From positions 1 to 33,171 of the forward strand of contig DWYC01000048.1 of NCBI GenBank assembly GCA_019118925.1: a DNA stretch of 33,171 nucleotides. The letters run 5' to 3'. The notes under the pieces are model-generated. The model saw only the letters and a list, made by a program, of their open reading frames with translations. It was not told where the DNA came from and did not search any database. Below, in pieces: positions 7,799 through 16,205 of this stretch (position 1 is its first letter; each line of letters starts with the position of its first letter). The DNA is from Candidatus Flavonifractor intestinipullorum. GTDB lineage: Bacteria; Bacillota; Clostridia; Oscillospirales; Oscillospiraceae. The position numbers and the translations under genes are program-made.

Positions 7799-8527
7799 AT
7801 GAACTACCTGTTGGACAGTCACACCCACACCGTGGCCAGCGGCCACGCCTACAGTACCGTTTTGGAGATGGCCCGCGCCGCCGCCGAAAAGGGACTGGAG
7901 CTCCTGTGCATCACCGACCACGCCCCCGGCATGGAGGGCACCACCTGCCGGGACTATTTTGCCAACAGCCGGGTCATCGACCGGGAGCTCTTCGGCGTGC
8001 AGATCATGGTGGGGGCGGAACTCAACCTGATGGACTGCGAGGGACGGATGGACCTGGACACGGCCATGCTCGCCAAGCTGGACCTGGCCATCGTCAGCCT
8101 GCACACCAAATGCCTGCCCACCGGCGGCTGTGCCGAGACGTACACCCACGGCCTGCTGGAGGCCATGAAAAACCCCTATGTCAACATCATCGGCCACCCC
8201 GACGACGGCCGCTACCCTCTGGACTACCCCGCGCTGGTCCGGGCCGCCGGGGAGGCGGGCGTGCTGCTGGAGGTAAACAACAGCTCCCTCACCCCCGGTT
8301 CCTTCCGGGTGGACGCTCCCCGCCACTGCGCCGAGATGCTCCGGGAGTGCAAAAAACAGGGCGTGCCCGTGGTGGTGGGCAGCGACGCCCACTTCTTCTC
8401 CTACGTGGGCCGGCATCAGTATGCCCAGGCTCTCTTTCAGGAGCTGGATTTCCCCGAGGAACTGGTGCTCAACCGGGACAGCGCCGCCTTCCGGGCCCAC
8501 ATCGCCGCCCGCCGGGCCCAGGCCTGA
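7799..8527 (+). CDS. PHP-domain metallo-phosphoesterase (YcdX-like)
   Basis: The 242-residue product has the PHP metal motifs in order: DSHTHT (6-11), ITDHAP (about 39-44), GAELN, SLHTK, IIGHPDD, LEVNNSS and a C-terminal GSDAHF. They make a trinuclear metal site that hydrolyses phosphate esters. The pattern DxHxHTVASxHAYST with NNSS and SDAH is that of E. coli YcdX-type phosphatases rather than the HisJ/HisK branch. The start is the ATG at 7799 with GAGG about 9 bases upstream; the open frame extends further upstream, but that part does not look like PHP. It is convergent with the his operon, which lacks a histidinol-phosphate phosphatase, so that activity is a positional guess only. Confidence 0.88.
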   Translation: MNYLLDSHTHTVASGHAYSTVLEMARAAAEKGLELLCITDHAPGMEGTTCRDYFANSRVIDRELFGVQIMVGAELNLMDCEGRMDLDTAMLAKLDLAIVSLHTKCLPTGGCAETYTHGLLEAMKNPYVNIIGHPDDGRYPLDYPALVRAAGEAGVLLEVNNSSLTPGSFRVDAPRHCAEMLRECKKQGVPVVVGSDAHFFSYVGRHQYAQALFQELDFPEELVLNRDSAAFRAHIAARRAQA

Positions 8528-8554
8528 GAACATGGAACCTCCCATAAAACCGGA

Positions 8555-8591
8555 ATGCGCCGGAGTGCTTGGCACTCCGGCGCATCTTTTT
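8555..8591. terminator. Bidirectional terminator between PHP gene and his operon
   Basis: ATGCGCCGGAGTGC (8555-8568) pairs with GCACTCCGGCGCAT (8572-8585) around a three-base loop. T5 at 8587-8591 serves the plus-strand PHP gene, and AAAA at 8546-8549 gives a short T-run for the minus-strand his operon. The plus-side T-run touches the hisE stop codon. Confidence 0.88.
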
Positions 8592-8923
8592 CAGGTATTG
8601 TGGTCGCTGACGTGGAACTGTTTCAGGTTGCCGATCTTGTGGCTGCGCCGCTCCAGCTCCTCCAGCACCGCCGCGAGCGGGATATCCTGGTCGGCCATGA
8701 GCACCATCAGGTGGTAGATCAGGTCGGAGATCTCCCCCACCGTGTCGGCCTGCACGCCGTTTTTGGCGGCGATGATGGTCTCGGCGGACTCCTCGCCCAC
8801 CTTCTTCAGGATCTTATCCAGCCCCTTGTCAAAGAGGTAGCAGGTATAGGAGCCCTCCTGAGGGTGGGCCTTTCGGTCCAGCACCACCTGGTAGAGCCCC
8901 TCCAGCACGTCGTTTCCCTGCAT
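8591..8923 (-). CDS. hisE: Phosphoribosyl-ATP pyrophosphohydrolase
   Basis: The 110-residue product is a MazG-like all-alpha pyrophosphohydrolase that removes pyrophosphate from PR-ATP, the second step of histidine synthesis. The KKVGEESAETIIAAKN segment (about 40-55) and EISDLIYH carry the Mg-binding acidic residues. It is the last gene of the operon, starting 3 bases after the hisI stop, with its AAGGAGTG ribosome site inside the end of hisI. HisE is separate from HisI here, not fused as in enterobacteria. Confidence 0.96.
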   Translation of the reverse strand: MQGNDVLEGLYQVVLDRKAHPQEGSYTCYLFDKGLDKILKKVGEESAETIIAAKNGVQADTVGEISDLIYHLMVLMADQDIPLAAVLEELERRSHKIGNLKQFHVSDHNT

Positions 8924-8926
8924 GGG

Positions 8927-9265
8927 TCAGCACTCCTTTCCGTCCATGGGAATTTCGTTAAAAAAGCAGCTCCGCGCCCCCGTGTGGCAGGTGGGGCCCT
9001 CCGGGCGGCAGAGATAGAGCAGCGTATCGGTGTCGCAGTCGGTGACCATCCGCTTCACGTGGAGGAAATGGCCGGAGCTCTCGCCTTTGTTCCAGAGTTT
9101 CTGCCGGCTGCGGGACCAGAACCAGGCGGTCTTGGTCTTTAAGGTGCGCTCCACCGCCTCCCGGTTGGTAAAGCCCAGCATGAGCACGTCCCTGGTCGCC
9201 TCGTCCTGGATGATGACGGGGATCAGGTCGGATTTTTGAAAGAGTCGGTCCAGATCAAAGTCCAT
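8927..9265 (-). CDS. hisI: Phosphoribosyl-AMP cyclohydrolase
   Basis: The 112-residue product opens the adenine ring of PR-AMP, the third step. Visible signatures are WSRSR-KLWNKGE-SG (50-65), the metal-binding D76-C77-D78-x-D80 cluster and the zinc cysteines C93 and C100 in PTCHTGARSC. It starts at the ATG at 9265, six bases after the hisF stop. Length is normal for a stand-alone HisI. Confidence 0.96.
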   Translation of the reverse strand: MDFDLDRLFQKSDLIPVIIQDEATRDVLMLGFTNREAVERTLKTKTAWFWSRSRQKLWNKGESSGHFLHVKRMVTDCDTDTLLYLCRPEGPTCHTGARSCFFNEIPMDGKEC

Positions 9266-9271
9266 GCTTTG

Positions 9272-10027
9272 TCACCTCACCGGGATATTCCGGCCCCGCA
9301 GGTAGTCCTTCACCTGGGGGACGGTCAGCTCTCCAAAGTGGAAGAGAGAGGCGGCCAGGGCGGCGTCGCAGTCCGTCTCCGCAAAGACCTGGGCAAAGTG
9401 CTCCAGACTGCCGCAGCCGCCGGAGGCGATCACCGGGATGGACACGGCATCCGTGACGGCCCTGGTCATCCGGAGGTCAAAGCCCGCCTTGGTGCCGTCG
9501 GCGTCCATGGAGGTGAGCAGGATCTCCCCCGCCCCCAGGGCCTCGCCCTCCTTCACCCACTCGATGAGGTCCCGTCCCGTGGGCTTCCGCCCGCCGGAGA
9601 CCACCACCTCCCAGCCGCCGTCTCCCCGGGCCCGGGCGTCCACCGCCAGCACCACGCACTGGGAGCCGAAGCGCTCCGCCGCCCGGGCAATCAGGCTCGG
9701 GTCGGCCACCGCCGCCGAGTTCACCGAAATCTTGTCGGCCCCCGCCCGCAGCAGCTCTTTAAAATCCTCCACCGTGCGGATGCCGCCCCCCACCGTCAGG
9801 GGGACAAAGACCCGCTCCGCCGTGCGCTCCACCACGTCGGCCACCGTTTTGCGGGCCTCATGGGTGGCGGTGATGTCCAGAAAGACGATCTCGTCCGCCC
9901 CCTGGTCCGAATAGTATTTGGCCAGCTCCACCGGGTCGCCCGCGTCCCGGATGTTCACGAAGTTGACCCCCTTCACCACCCGGCCGTCCCGCACGTCCAG
10001 GCAGGGAATGATGCGCTTGGCTAACAT
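9272..10027 (-). CDS. hisF: Imidazole glycerol phosphate synthase, cyclase subunit
   Basis: The 251-residue (beta/alpha)8 barrel uses ammonia from HisH to form imidazole glycerol phosphate and AICAR. The catalytic pair D11 (CLDVRDG) and D130 (LAVDAR) is present, with phosphate loops GGGIRT and ASGGCG. The start is the ATG at 10027 ([10 protein letters not shown] follows it); the open frame continues far upstream but overlaps hisA in another frame. The gene overlaps the end of hisA by 7 bases. Confidence 0.97.
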   Translation of the reverse strand: MLAKRIIPCLDVRDGRVVKGVNFVNIRDAGDPVELAKYYSDQGADEIVFLDITATHEARKTVADVVERTAERVFVPLTVGGGIRTVEDFKELLRAGADKISVNSAAVADPSLIARAAERFGSQCVVLAVDARARGDGGWEVVVSGGRKPTGRDLIEWVKEGEALGAGEILLTSMDADGTKAGFDLRMTRAVTDAVSIPVIASGGCGSLEHFAQVFAETDCDAALAASLFHFGELTVPQVKDYLRGRNIPVR

Positions 10028-10743
10028 TGACTCCCCGCCTCCTTTACCGCCGCGGCCAGATCTACGGTCCCGGCGTAGTACGCCTTGCCGATGATGGCGC
10101 CGTAGAGGCCCATGGCCTGAAGTTTTTGTAAATCCCCGTTGCAGGAGACCCCGCCAGAGGCCACGATGCGGCAAGAGACCGCCTCCTGCAGGGCTTCCAG
10201 CCGGGCAAACGAGGGCCCGGAGAGCATCCCGTCGGTGGCGATGTCGGTGAAGATGAGGGTCTCCACCCCCAGCCGTTCCATAGACCGGGCGAAATCCAGG
10301 TAGTCCAGGCCCGAGGAGCGCTCCCACCCGGCGGTTTTCACGATGCCGTCCATGGCGTCGATGCCCACGGCCACGCGGGGGCCATACCGCTCCACGGCGG
10401 CGCGGACAAAGTCCGGGTCGCTCACCGCCGCCGAGCCGATGACCGCCCGCCAGACACCCAGGGCAAAGACCGCCTCCAGGTCGGCCATGGAGCGCACGCC
10501 GCCCCCCAGCTCCACGTTCAGGCCGGACTGCTCCGCCACCGCGCGGACGATGTCCCCGTTGCGCCGCGCGCCGCTGCGGGCCCCGTCCAGGTCCACCATG
10601 TGGATGTGCCGGGCCCCGGCGTCCCAAAACGCCCGGGCCGTGGAGAGGGGATCGTCCGAGACCTGGTGGGCGGTGGCAAAATCCCCCTTGTACAGGCGCA
10701 CCGCCTTGCCGTCTTTCAGATCAATGGCCGGAAATAGGATCAT
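10021..10743 (-). CDS. hisA: ProFAR isomerase (phosphoribosylformimino-5-aminoimidazole carboxamide ribotide isomerase)
   Basis: The 240-residue TIM barrel performs the Amadori rearrangement of ProFAR to PRFAR. The catalytic acids are D8 ([18 protein letters not shown]) and D129 (VGIDAMDG), and the phosphate loops GGGVRS and ASGGVS are visible. It overlaps hisH by ATGA and hisF by 7 bases, which suggests translational coupling within the operon. Confidence 0.97.
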   Translation of the reverse strand: MILFPAIDLKDGKAVRLYKGDFATAHQVSDDPLSTARAFWDAGARHIHMVDLDGARSGARRNGDIVRAVAEQSGLNVELGGGVRSMADLEAVFALGVWRAVIGSAAVSDPDFVRAAVERYGPRVAVGIDAMDGIVKTAGWERSSGLDYLDFARSMERLGVETLIFTDIATDGMLSGPSFARLEALQEAVSCRIVASGGVSCNGDLQKLQAMGLYGAIIGKAYYAGTVDLAAAVKEAGSQC

Positions 10744-11348
10744 CGGTTCAGTCCTCCGAAATTCTTCAAAATCTGGAGCCCCACCTCGCCGCTCTTCTCC
10801 GGGTGGAACTGACAGCCGTAGACGCCTCCATTTTGGACGGCCGCCGTCACCGCTCCGCCGTAATCCGTCCGGGCGACGACCTGCCCGGGGGCGCCGCTCA
10901 CCCCGCAGTAGGAGTGGACGAAGTAGACATAGCTCCCCTCCTCCACCCCGGCAAAGAGGGGCGACGGGTTGGGAAAGGTCAGGGCGTTCCAGCCGATGTG
11001 GGGGAGCTTATAGGGGGTCTCGATCCGGCGGACGCTCCCGCTGACAAGGGATAATCCTTCACAGGTTCTCCCCTCCTCCCCCCGCTCAAAGAGGAGCTGC
11101 ATCCCCAAACAGATGCCCAGAAGGGGTTTTTTCCCCGCCTGGGCCCGGATGGCCCCGTCCAGCCCCGTCCCGCGCAGCCGCTCCGCCGCGTCCGGGAAGG
11201 CCCCGACGCCGGGCAGGATAATGGCGTCGGCCCGCTCCAGCTCTCCGGCGTCGCCGGTGACGCGGGTGGAAAAGCCCAGGTAGTTCATGGCGTTTGCCAC
11301 GCTCTTCAGGTTGCCCACGCCGTAATCCACAATGGCGGTATAGCCCAT
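10740..11348 (-). CDS. hisH: Imidazole glycerol phosphate synthase, glutaminase subunit
   Basis: The 202-residue class I glutamine amidotransferase supplies ammonia to HisF. The catalytic triad is C80 (GICLGMQ), H182 and E184 (FHPEKS); the N-terminus IVDYGVGNL is typical. The start is the ATG at 11348, which shares one base with the hisB stop (TAATG). A longer open frame to 11471 exists but its first 41 residues are hisB read out of frame. Confidence 0.97.
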   Translation of the reverse strand: MGYTAIVDYGVGNLKSVANAMNYLGFSTRVTGDAGELERADAIILPGVGAFPDAAERLRGTGLDGAIRAQAGKKPLLGICLGMQLLFERGEEGRTCEGLSLVSGSVRRIETPYKLPHIGWNALTFPNPSPLFAGVEEGSYVYFVHSYCGVSGAPGQVVARTDYGGAVTAAVQNGGVYGCQFHPEKSGEVGLQILKNFGGLNR

Positions 11349-11959
11349 TACAGCACCCCCTTCGTGGAGACCACGCCCCCGCCCTCCACGCGCACGGCGT
11401 CCTTCAGGGCCAGGCCCAGGGACTTGAAGAGCCCCTCCGTGATATGGTGGGCGTTGGCGCCGTAGTGGCATTTCTGATGTAAGGTGAGTCCTCCATTTAC
11501 CGCAAAAGCCCGCATGAATTCCTCGGTAAGGCAGGAATCGTAGCTCCCGATCATGGGCTGGGGCATGGCCGCGTCAAAGACCAGGAAGGGCCGGTTGGAG
11601 CAGTCCAGGGCGGTGAAGCACAGGGCCTCGTCCATGGGCACAAAGGCCGAGCCGAAGCGCCGGATGCCTGTTCGGTCCCCCAGCGCCTGCCGGAAGGCCT
11701 GCCCCAGGACAATGCCCGTGTCCTCCACCGTGTGGTGGCCGTCCACGTGCAGGTCCCCCCTGGCCTCCAGCTCCAGGCCGAAGCCCGCGTAGAAGGCCAG
11801 AGCGGTGAGCATGTGGTCAAAAAAGCCGATGCCCGTGGACACCGATACCTCCCCCCCGTCCAGGCAGAGGCCGGCGGCAATCTGGGTTTCCTTGGTTTTA
11901 CGCTCAATAAAGTAGGCCCGGATGGGGGCGTCCCCCGCCCGGTACACCGGGATGTCCAT
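11348..11959 (-). CDS. hisB: Imidazoleglycerol-phosphate dehydratase
   Basis: The 203-residue product dehydrates imidazole glycerol phosphate to imidazole acetol phosphate. The manganese-binding motifs FFDHML (H49), HVDGHHTVED (71-80) and the later GANAHHITE are intact. It is the monofunctional form without a phosphatase domain. The start at 11959 is fixed by AAGGAGG upstream. It has 33 bases of spacing from hisD, one of the few real gaps in this operon. Confidence 0.97.
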   Translation of the reverse strand: MDIPVYRAGDAPIRAYFIERKTKETQIAAGLCLDGGEVSVSTGIGFFDHMLTALAFYAGFGLELEARGDLHVDGHHTVEDTGIVLGQAFRQALGDRTGIRRFGSAFVPMDEALCFTALDCSNRPFLVFDAAMPQPMIGSYDSCLTEEFMRAFAVNGGLTLHQKCHYGANAHHITEGLFKSLGLALKDAVRVEGGGVVSTKGVL

Positions 11960-11992
11960 GAAAATTCCTCCTTGCTGTCGGGCTCCGGATGC

Positions 11993-13264
11993 TCAATCCT
12001 CGAACCGCACCCGGATGGAGTTGGCGTGGGCGGTGAGCTTTTCGCTCTCGGCCAGGGCGATGATCTCCTCCCGGATGGGCTCCAGGGCCGTGCGGCTGTA
12101 CTGGATCACGCTCATGGTCTTGAGGAAGCTCTCCACGCTCAGAGGGGAGAAGAACCGGGCGGTGCCGCTGGTGGGCAGCACGTGGTCGGGCCCGGCCAGG
12201 TAATCCCCCAGGGGCTCCGGCGACCAGGCCCCCAAAAAGACCGCCCCCGCGTTCCGGATGGAGGGCAGCAGGGCCCGGGGGTCCTCGGTGACGATTTCCA
12301 GGTGTTCCGGGGCGATCTCATTGGCCAGAGCGGCGCACGCCTCCAAATTCTCGCACACGATGGCGCAGCCGAAGTCCCGCAGGGAGCACTCCATGATCTC
12401 CGAGCGGCTGAGATACCCGGTCTGGCGGACGATCTCGGCGTCCACCGCCTCCGCCAGAGCCATGGAGTCGGTGAGAAGCACCGCCGAGGCCAGCTTGTCG
12501 TGCTCGGCCTGGCTGAGAAGGTCGGCGGCCACAAACTTGGGGTCGGCCGAGGCGTCGGCGATGACCAGCACCTCAGAGGGTCCGGCCACCATATCGATGT
12601 CCAGCGCGCCGTAGGCCAGACGCTTGGCAGCGGCCACATAGGCGTTGCCCGGGCCCACCAGTTTGTCCACCCGGGGGATGAACCCCGCCCCGTAGGTGAG
12701 GGCGGCCACAGCCTGGGCCCCGCCCACGGCAATCACCCGGTCCACGCCGGCGATCCAGGCGGCGGCCAGCACCGCCTGATTCAAATTCTCGGTGGGAGGC
12801 GTGACCATAATCAGCTCCTCCACCCCCGCCACCTTGGCGGGCACCGCGTTCATCAGGACGCTGCTGGGGTAGGCCGCCGTGCCGCCGGGCACATAGATGC
12901 CCACCCGGGTGAGCCCCCGGACCACCCGGCCGACGACACCCCCGTCGGGCGAGGTCCACTCCTGTGTCCAGGTCAGCAGCTTTTCATTATAATCCCGGAT
13001 GTTGGCCGCGGCGTGCTCCATGGCCTTCACCAGGGGGGCGGGGCAGGCCCGATAGGCCGCCTCCAGCTCCTCCCTCGGGATCTCGCAGGGGGCCTTGCCG
13101 TCGAATTTTACGGAGTACTCCTCCACGGCCGCCCAGCCCCGCTTCTTCACGTCGTCCATAATGGCGGCGGCCGCGGCCTGGATGGCCTCGTTTTTGGACG
13201 CAGAGCGCTCCCGCATGGCGGCCATCACCGCCGGAGCCTGGGCGGCCGGTACAATCTGAATCAC
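11993..13264 (-). CDS. hisD: Histidinol dehydrogenase
   Basis: The 423-residue product oxidises histidinol to histidine with two NAD, the last two steps of the pathway. Zinc ligands Q252 and H255 (LLSQAEHD), D360 and the catalytic E320-H321 (IAPEHLEIV) are in place; H413 lies near the C-terminus. Translation begins with GTG at 13264, which overlaps the hisG stop as GTGA. Length and motifs are normal. Confidence 0.97.
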   Translation of the reverse strand: MIQIVPAAQAPAVMAAMRERSASKNEAIQAAAAAIMDDVKKRGWAAVEEYSVKFDGKAPCEIPREELEAAYRACPAPLVKAMEHAAANIRDYNEKLLTWTQEWTSPDGGVVGRVVRGLTRVGIYVPGGTAAYPSSVLMNAVPAKVAGVEELIMVTPPTENLNQAVLAAAWIAGVDRVIAVGGAQAVAALTYGAGFIPRVDKLVGPGNAYVAAAKRLAYGALDIDMVAGPSEVLVIADASADPKFVAADLLSQAEHDKLASAVLLTDSMALAEAVDAEIVRQTGYLSRSEIMECSLRDFGCAIVCENLEACAALANEIAPEHLEIVTEDPRALLPSIRNAGAVFLGAWSPEPLGDYLAGPDHVLPTSGTARFFSPLSVESFLKTMSVIQYSRTALEPIREEIIALAESEKLTAHANSIRVRFED

Positions 13265-13911
13265 GCCTGTCCCCTCCGTTTCTCCAGCTCCGCCTCACAG
13301 CGGGTGATAAAATCTTCGATTTGGGCCTTGTGCAGCTTCATACTGGCGGTATTCACGATCAGCCGGGCGCTCACTGGGGCCACGTCCTCGATGGGCACCA
13401 GACCGTTCTCCTTTAAGGTAGCGCCCGTCTCCACAATGTCCACGATGCCGTCGGCCAGACCCAGGATGGGGGCCAGCTCCACGCTGCCCTCGATCTTGAT
13501 GAGGTCCACATCCATCCCCTTCTTCTGGAAGAAGGCCCGGGCCACGTTGGGGTATTTGGAGGCCACCCGGCGGGTCTTGTACGTGCCGTAGAAGTCGCTG
13601 CCCGCCTGGACCGCCAGGGCGAAGCGGCACCGGCCGAAGCCCAGGTCCAGCACCTCGTAAAAAGAGCCGCCCTTCTCCAGAATGGTGTCCTTGCCCACGA
13701 TGCCCAAGTCGCACACCCCGTGCTCCACGTAGGTAATCACATCGGGGGCCTTGGCCAGAACCGCCTCCAGCGGGTAGTTGGGCAGGGCGTGGACCAGCCG
13801 CCGCCCCGGATTCTGAATGGGGGAGCAGTCCAGGCCCATGGCCTCGAAGAGCTCCACGCTCTTGTCCTGCAGCCGCCCCTTGGTCAGGGCGATGCGCAGA
13901 TTCTGGCTCAT
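13261..13911 (-). CDS. hisG: ATP phosphoribosyltransferase, short form catalytic subunit
   Basis: The 216-residue product joins ATP and PRPP, the first and feedback-controlled step. It begins with ALTKGRLQDKSVELFEAMG and has the PRPP-binding segment ETGATLKENG. It lacks the C-terminal ACT-like regulatory domain of the roughly 300-residue long form, so it must work with HisZ, encoded directly upstream with an ATGA overlap. Confidence 0.97.
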   Translation of the reverse strand: MSQNLRIALTKGRLQDKSVELFEAMGLDCSPIQNPGRRLVHALPNYPLEAVLAKAPDVITYVEHGVCDLGIVGKDTILEKGGSFYEVLDLGFGRCRFALAVQAGSDFYGTYKTRRVASKYPNVARAFFQKKGMDVDLIKIEGSVELAPILGLADGIVDIVETGATLKENGLVPIEDVAPVSARLIVNTASMKLHKAQIEDFITRCEAELEKRRGQA

Positions 13912-15077
13912 ACCTCCACCGTCCTCTCTCCGTCGCGCTCCAGCACCAGCACCTGCCGGGCGCCCTTCTCCCGGGCCAGGGCCAGGGTCTCTTCCAGGCT
14001 CTCGCAGGGGGAGAGCTCGCTGCTCCCCGCCGGACGGCCGTCCACGGCGGTGAGGGCCCGGTCCAGCTCCTCGGGTGCGAAGTGAATGAGCGTCTGGAGG
14101 ACGGGCAGCTCGGCGCTGGGGCGGCAGCGGGCCACCGCATCCACGTCCACGGCAAATCCGGTGGCCGGGGCGGAGCGCCCAAAGGAGGCCACCAGGCCGT
14201 CGTACCGCCCGCCGGAGAGGACGGCGTCCCCCGCCCCCTCCACGTAGCCCCGGAACACCACGCCGGTATAGTAGTCAATCTGATGGACCAGCCCCAGATC
14301 GAAGCGCAGATACTTCCCGTACCCCGCCCCGCTGAGAGCCCGGTAGAGCTCCCGCAGATAGGAGACGGCCTCGTTCTCCCCGGCCAGCTCCTCGGCCTCG
14401 TCCAGGACCTCCGGGCCGCCAAAGAGCCGGGAGAGCCGCAGCAGGGCCCCGCACGGGGCCTCCTCCCGCCAGGGCGCCAGGAAGTCCTTCAGGGCGGCAA
14501 AATTCTTGCCCTCGATGAGCCCGCGCATCTCCTCCACCTGCTCCTCGGTCATGTCCATCCGGGCGGCCAGAGAGCGGAAAAAGCCCGCGTGGCCCAGCTC
14601 GATGTGGAAACGGGCCAGGCCGCAGGCCCGCAGGGCGTCCACCGCCATGGCGATGACCTCCAGATCGGCCCTCTTCCCCGCTGCGCCGATGAGCTCGATG
14701 CCGCACTGGGCCGTCTCGCTGCGGCCCCCCCGGTGCTGGTCCCAGGAGCGGAACACCGGCTGGGCGTAGTAGAGCCGCTGGGGCAGGGGCAGGGCCTTGA
14801 GCTTGGTGGCCGCCACCCGGGCGATGGGGGTGGTGCAGTCCGGGCGCATGACCATGATCTTGCCGCTGCGGTCGATGATCTTGAGCATGGCCTCCTGAGG
14901 GATGGGGTTGCCCGACTGGAGGAAGAGGTCGTAAAACTCCACCTCAGGCGTGCTCACCTCGGCATAGCTCCGCCGGCGGAACAGGTCGGCGAGCACCGTC
15001 TGAACGCTCCGCCGGTCCCGGCACTCGGCAAAGAGCCGGTCCCGGGTCCCCTCTGGGGTGTTGATCCGATATTGCAT
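13908..15077 (-). CDS. hisZ: ATP phosphoribosyltransferase regulatory subunit
   Basis: The 389-residue product is a class II histidyl-tRNA synthetase paralogue that binds histidine and regulates short HisG. Features are PEGTRDRLFAEC at the start, MRPDCTTPIARVAAT (motif 2 region), LYYAQPVFR and IDYYTGVVFRGY. It is the first gene of the operon; GAGAGGGGAG precedes its ATG at 15077. Some tRNA-synthetase residues are altered, as expected for HisZ. Confidence 0.95.
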   Translation of the reverse strand: MQYRINTPEGTRDRLFAECRDRRSVQTVLADLFRRRSYAEVSTPEVEFYDLFLQSGNPIPQEAMLKIIDRSGKIMVMRPDCTTPIARVAATKLKALPLPQRLYYAQPVFRSWDQHRGGRSETAQCGIELIGAAGKRADLEVIAMAVDALRACGLARFHIELGHAGFFRSLAARMDMTEEQVEEMRGLIEGKNFAALKDFLAPWREEAPCGALLRLSRLFGGPEVLDEAEELAGENEAVSYLRELYRALSGAGYGKYLRFDLGLVHQIDYYTGVVFRGYVEGAGDAVLSGGRYDGLVASFGRSAPATGFAVDVDAVARCRPSAELPVLQTLIHFAPEELDRALTAVDGRPAGSSELSPCESLEETLALAREKGARQVLVLERDGERTVEV

Positions 15078-15114
15078 TGGGTTCTCCCCTCTCGCTTTAT
15101 CACTTTACCACGCT

Positions 15115-15143
15115 AATATACTATAGATCTCCTCCGCTGTCAA
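15115..15143 (-). promoter_or_regulatory. Sigma-A promoter of the his operon
   Basis: On the minus strand TTGACA (15143-15138), 17 bases and TATATT (15120-15115) form a near-consensus promoter. The leader to hisZ is only about 30 bases, too short for a leader peptide attenuator or T-box, so control by transcript attenuation is unlikely. Confidence 0.88.
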
Positions 15144-15151
15144 GCGGAAAA

Positions 15152-15180
15152 GGGCGCGGACCATGGCCGCGCCCTTTTTT
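15152..15180. terminator. Terminator between the DUF4364 gene and his promoter
   Basis: GGGCGCGG (15152-15159) pairs with CCGCGCCC (15167-15174) around seven bases. T6 follows on the plus strand, and AAAA before it gives a T-run on the minus strand, where it ends the DUF4364 transcript just ahead of the his promoter. Confidence 0.8.
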
Positions 15181-15718
15181 ACTCGTCCTTGCCGTCCTCC
15201 TTGTCCAGGAGAGCGGCCAGAACCTCGTTATAAATTCGCTCCGGCTTGGCCTGAAAGCCCTCGGAGAGGCGGGCGGCCTGCTCCTCGTTGACACAGAGCA
15301 GCTCGATGGTCATAATATTGCCCCCCTCGTCGTCCAGAGTCATCCGGGCCGTCAGACTGCCGTCCTTCCGGGGCAGGACCTGGGTGCGCACCTGGGCGTT
15401 GCGCCGCAGCACCCCGTTGAGCTTGGCCAGATTGGCGTTGCACTTGTGCTTGACGGAGAAAGGAAGGCTGCTCTCCCAGGCCTCCCCGTTGTGGCGGCCC
15501 TTGTCGGTGATGGAGTAGTGCTCCTCCTCCAGCTTCAGATGCCCCGTCTCCACCAGTTCGGCCACCGCCTCAGCAAAGTCGAAGTAGTCCACCCCCTCGT
15601 CGCACATCGTCAGCTCCGTGAGGGTGGGGAAATCAATGGGTGAGACCACCCGGGCCATGATATAGAGTACCAGGAATTTGATCTCCATCTTGTCGTGGAT
15701 AAATCCGAACCGGCTCAT
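15179..15718 (-). CDS. DUF4364 family protein
   Basis: The 179-residue product begins at the ATG at 15718 with AAAGGCGG upstream; the longer open frame reaching 15886 covers the promoter and tRNA-proximal bases and is not protein-like. The first 75 residues (MSRFGFIHDKMEIKFLVLYI, then DYFDFAEAVAELVETGHL and YSITDKG) resemble a winged-helix fold; the rest is a beta-rich domain with charged C-terminus. DUF4364 proteins are common in Clostridia and uncharacterised. A DNA-binding role is inferred from the winged-helix resemblance only. It has its own promoter and terminator. Confidence 0.85.
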   Translation of the reverse strand: MSRFGFIHDKMEIKFLVLYIMARVVSPIDFPTLTELTMCDEGVDYFDFAEAVAELVETGHLKLEEEHYSITDKGRHNGEAWESSLPFSVKHKCNANLAKLNGVLRRNAQVRTQVLPRKDGSLTARMTLDDEGGNIMTIELLCVNEEQAARLSEGFQAKPERIYNEVLAALLDKEDGKDE

Positions 15719-15785
15719 GCGCTCTGCCGCCTTTCTGCGCCCGCGGCTCCTTTGTCCGCCGGGTCCGCCCAGAGTTCCAAAGTGT

Positions 15786-15814
15786 ATTATACGGTATTTC
15801 CTCCCGCTTGGCAA
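15786..15814 (-). promoter_or_regulatory. Sigma-A promoter of the DUF4364 gene
   Basis: On the minus strand TTGCCA (15814-15809), 17 bases and a perfect TATAAT (15791-15786). Transcription would start near 15779, leaving a leader of about 60 bases. Confidence 0.85.
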
Positions 15815-15880
15815 GTCCGCCGCCCTTACTCCCCTCGCGGGGACCGCCAACAAAATTTTCCCGCTTTCCCGAAAAAACAC

Positions 15881-15909
15881 TTGCATTCTCTCCGCTCCTG
15901 TGGTATCAT
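15881..15909 (+). promoter_or_regulatory. Promoter of tRNA-Arg
   Basis: TTGCAT (15881-15886), 17 bases and TATCAT (15904-15909) stand 33 bases ahead of the mature tRNA 5' end. Confidence 0.8.
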
Positions 15910-15942
15910 AAATGAGCTGTCAGCGGAAACCCGCTGGCGTAT

Positions 15943-16019
15943 GCGCCAGTAGCTCAGTTGGATAGAGTGTTTGGCTACGAACCAAAAGGTCGGGGGTTCG
16001 AATCCCTTCTGGCGTACCA
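15943..16019 (+). tRNA. tRNA-Arg (anticodon ACG)
   Basis: The cloverleaf is complete: acceptor GCGCCAG/CTGGCGT with one G-T pair, D-arm, anticodon stem TTTGG/CCAAA around loop CTACGAA (ACG at 15977-15979), the T-arm containing GGTTCGAATCC, discriminator A and an encoded CCA at 16017-16019. ACG, modified to ICG, reads CGU, CGC and CGA. Confidence 0.97.
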
Positions 16020-16079
16020 CGTCGGAGCAAAGTCCGCTTTGCTCCGACGTCTTTTTATGCCTGCGGCAAAAAAGACGTC
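16019..16079 (+). terminator. tRNA-Arg terminator with overlapping alternative hairpin
   Basis: ACGTCGGAGCAAAG (16019-16032) pairs with CTTTGCTCCGACGT (16037-16050), followed by C and T5: a clean intrinsic terminator. The segment GACGTCTTTTT (16046-16056) also pairs perfectly with AAAAAGACGTC (16069-16079). The two structures share bases and cannot form together. Confidence 0.8.
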
Positions 16080-16106
16080 ATCCGCCCGCTCCCTTGCTCC
16101 TCCTTT

Positions 16107-16167
16107 CCAACTGCGACCCGCTGCGCTGGGCTCGCAGTTGGTGGGCCGCCCTGCGGGCGGCATTTTT
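16107..16167 (+). terminator. Double hairpin with T-run
   Basis: CCAACTGCGA (16107-16116) pairs with TCGCAGTTGG (16132-16141), and GCCGCCC (16145-16151) pairs with GGGCGGC (16155-16161), followed by ATTTTT. No coding sequence was recognised between the tRNA terminator and this point. Confidence 0.65.
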
Positions 16168-16205
16168 CCCCATTAAGAAATATCGATTTTAACCGTCCCT
16201 TCCAT

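Noticed and set aside
7799-8527. Naming the PHP gene hisJ/hisK
   Set aside because: Motif spacing and sequence are closer to YcdX-type phosphatases; only position suggests histidinol phosphate.
15078-15120. A T-box, histidine leader peptide or other attenuator ahead of hisZ
   Set aside because: The promoter leaves a leader of only about 30 bases with no His codon run and no hairpin.
15943-16019. tRNA-Arg as an integration site of a mobile element
   Set aside because: No repeat of the tRNA 3' end, integrase or other phage or ICE gene was seen downstream.
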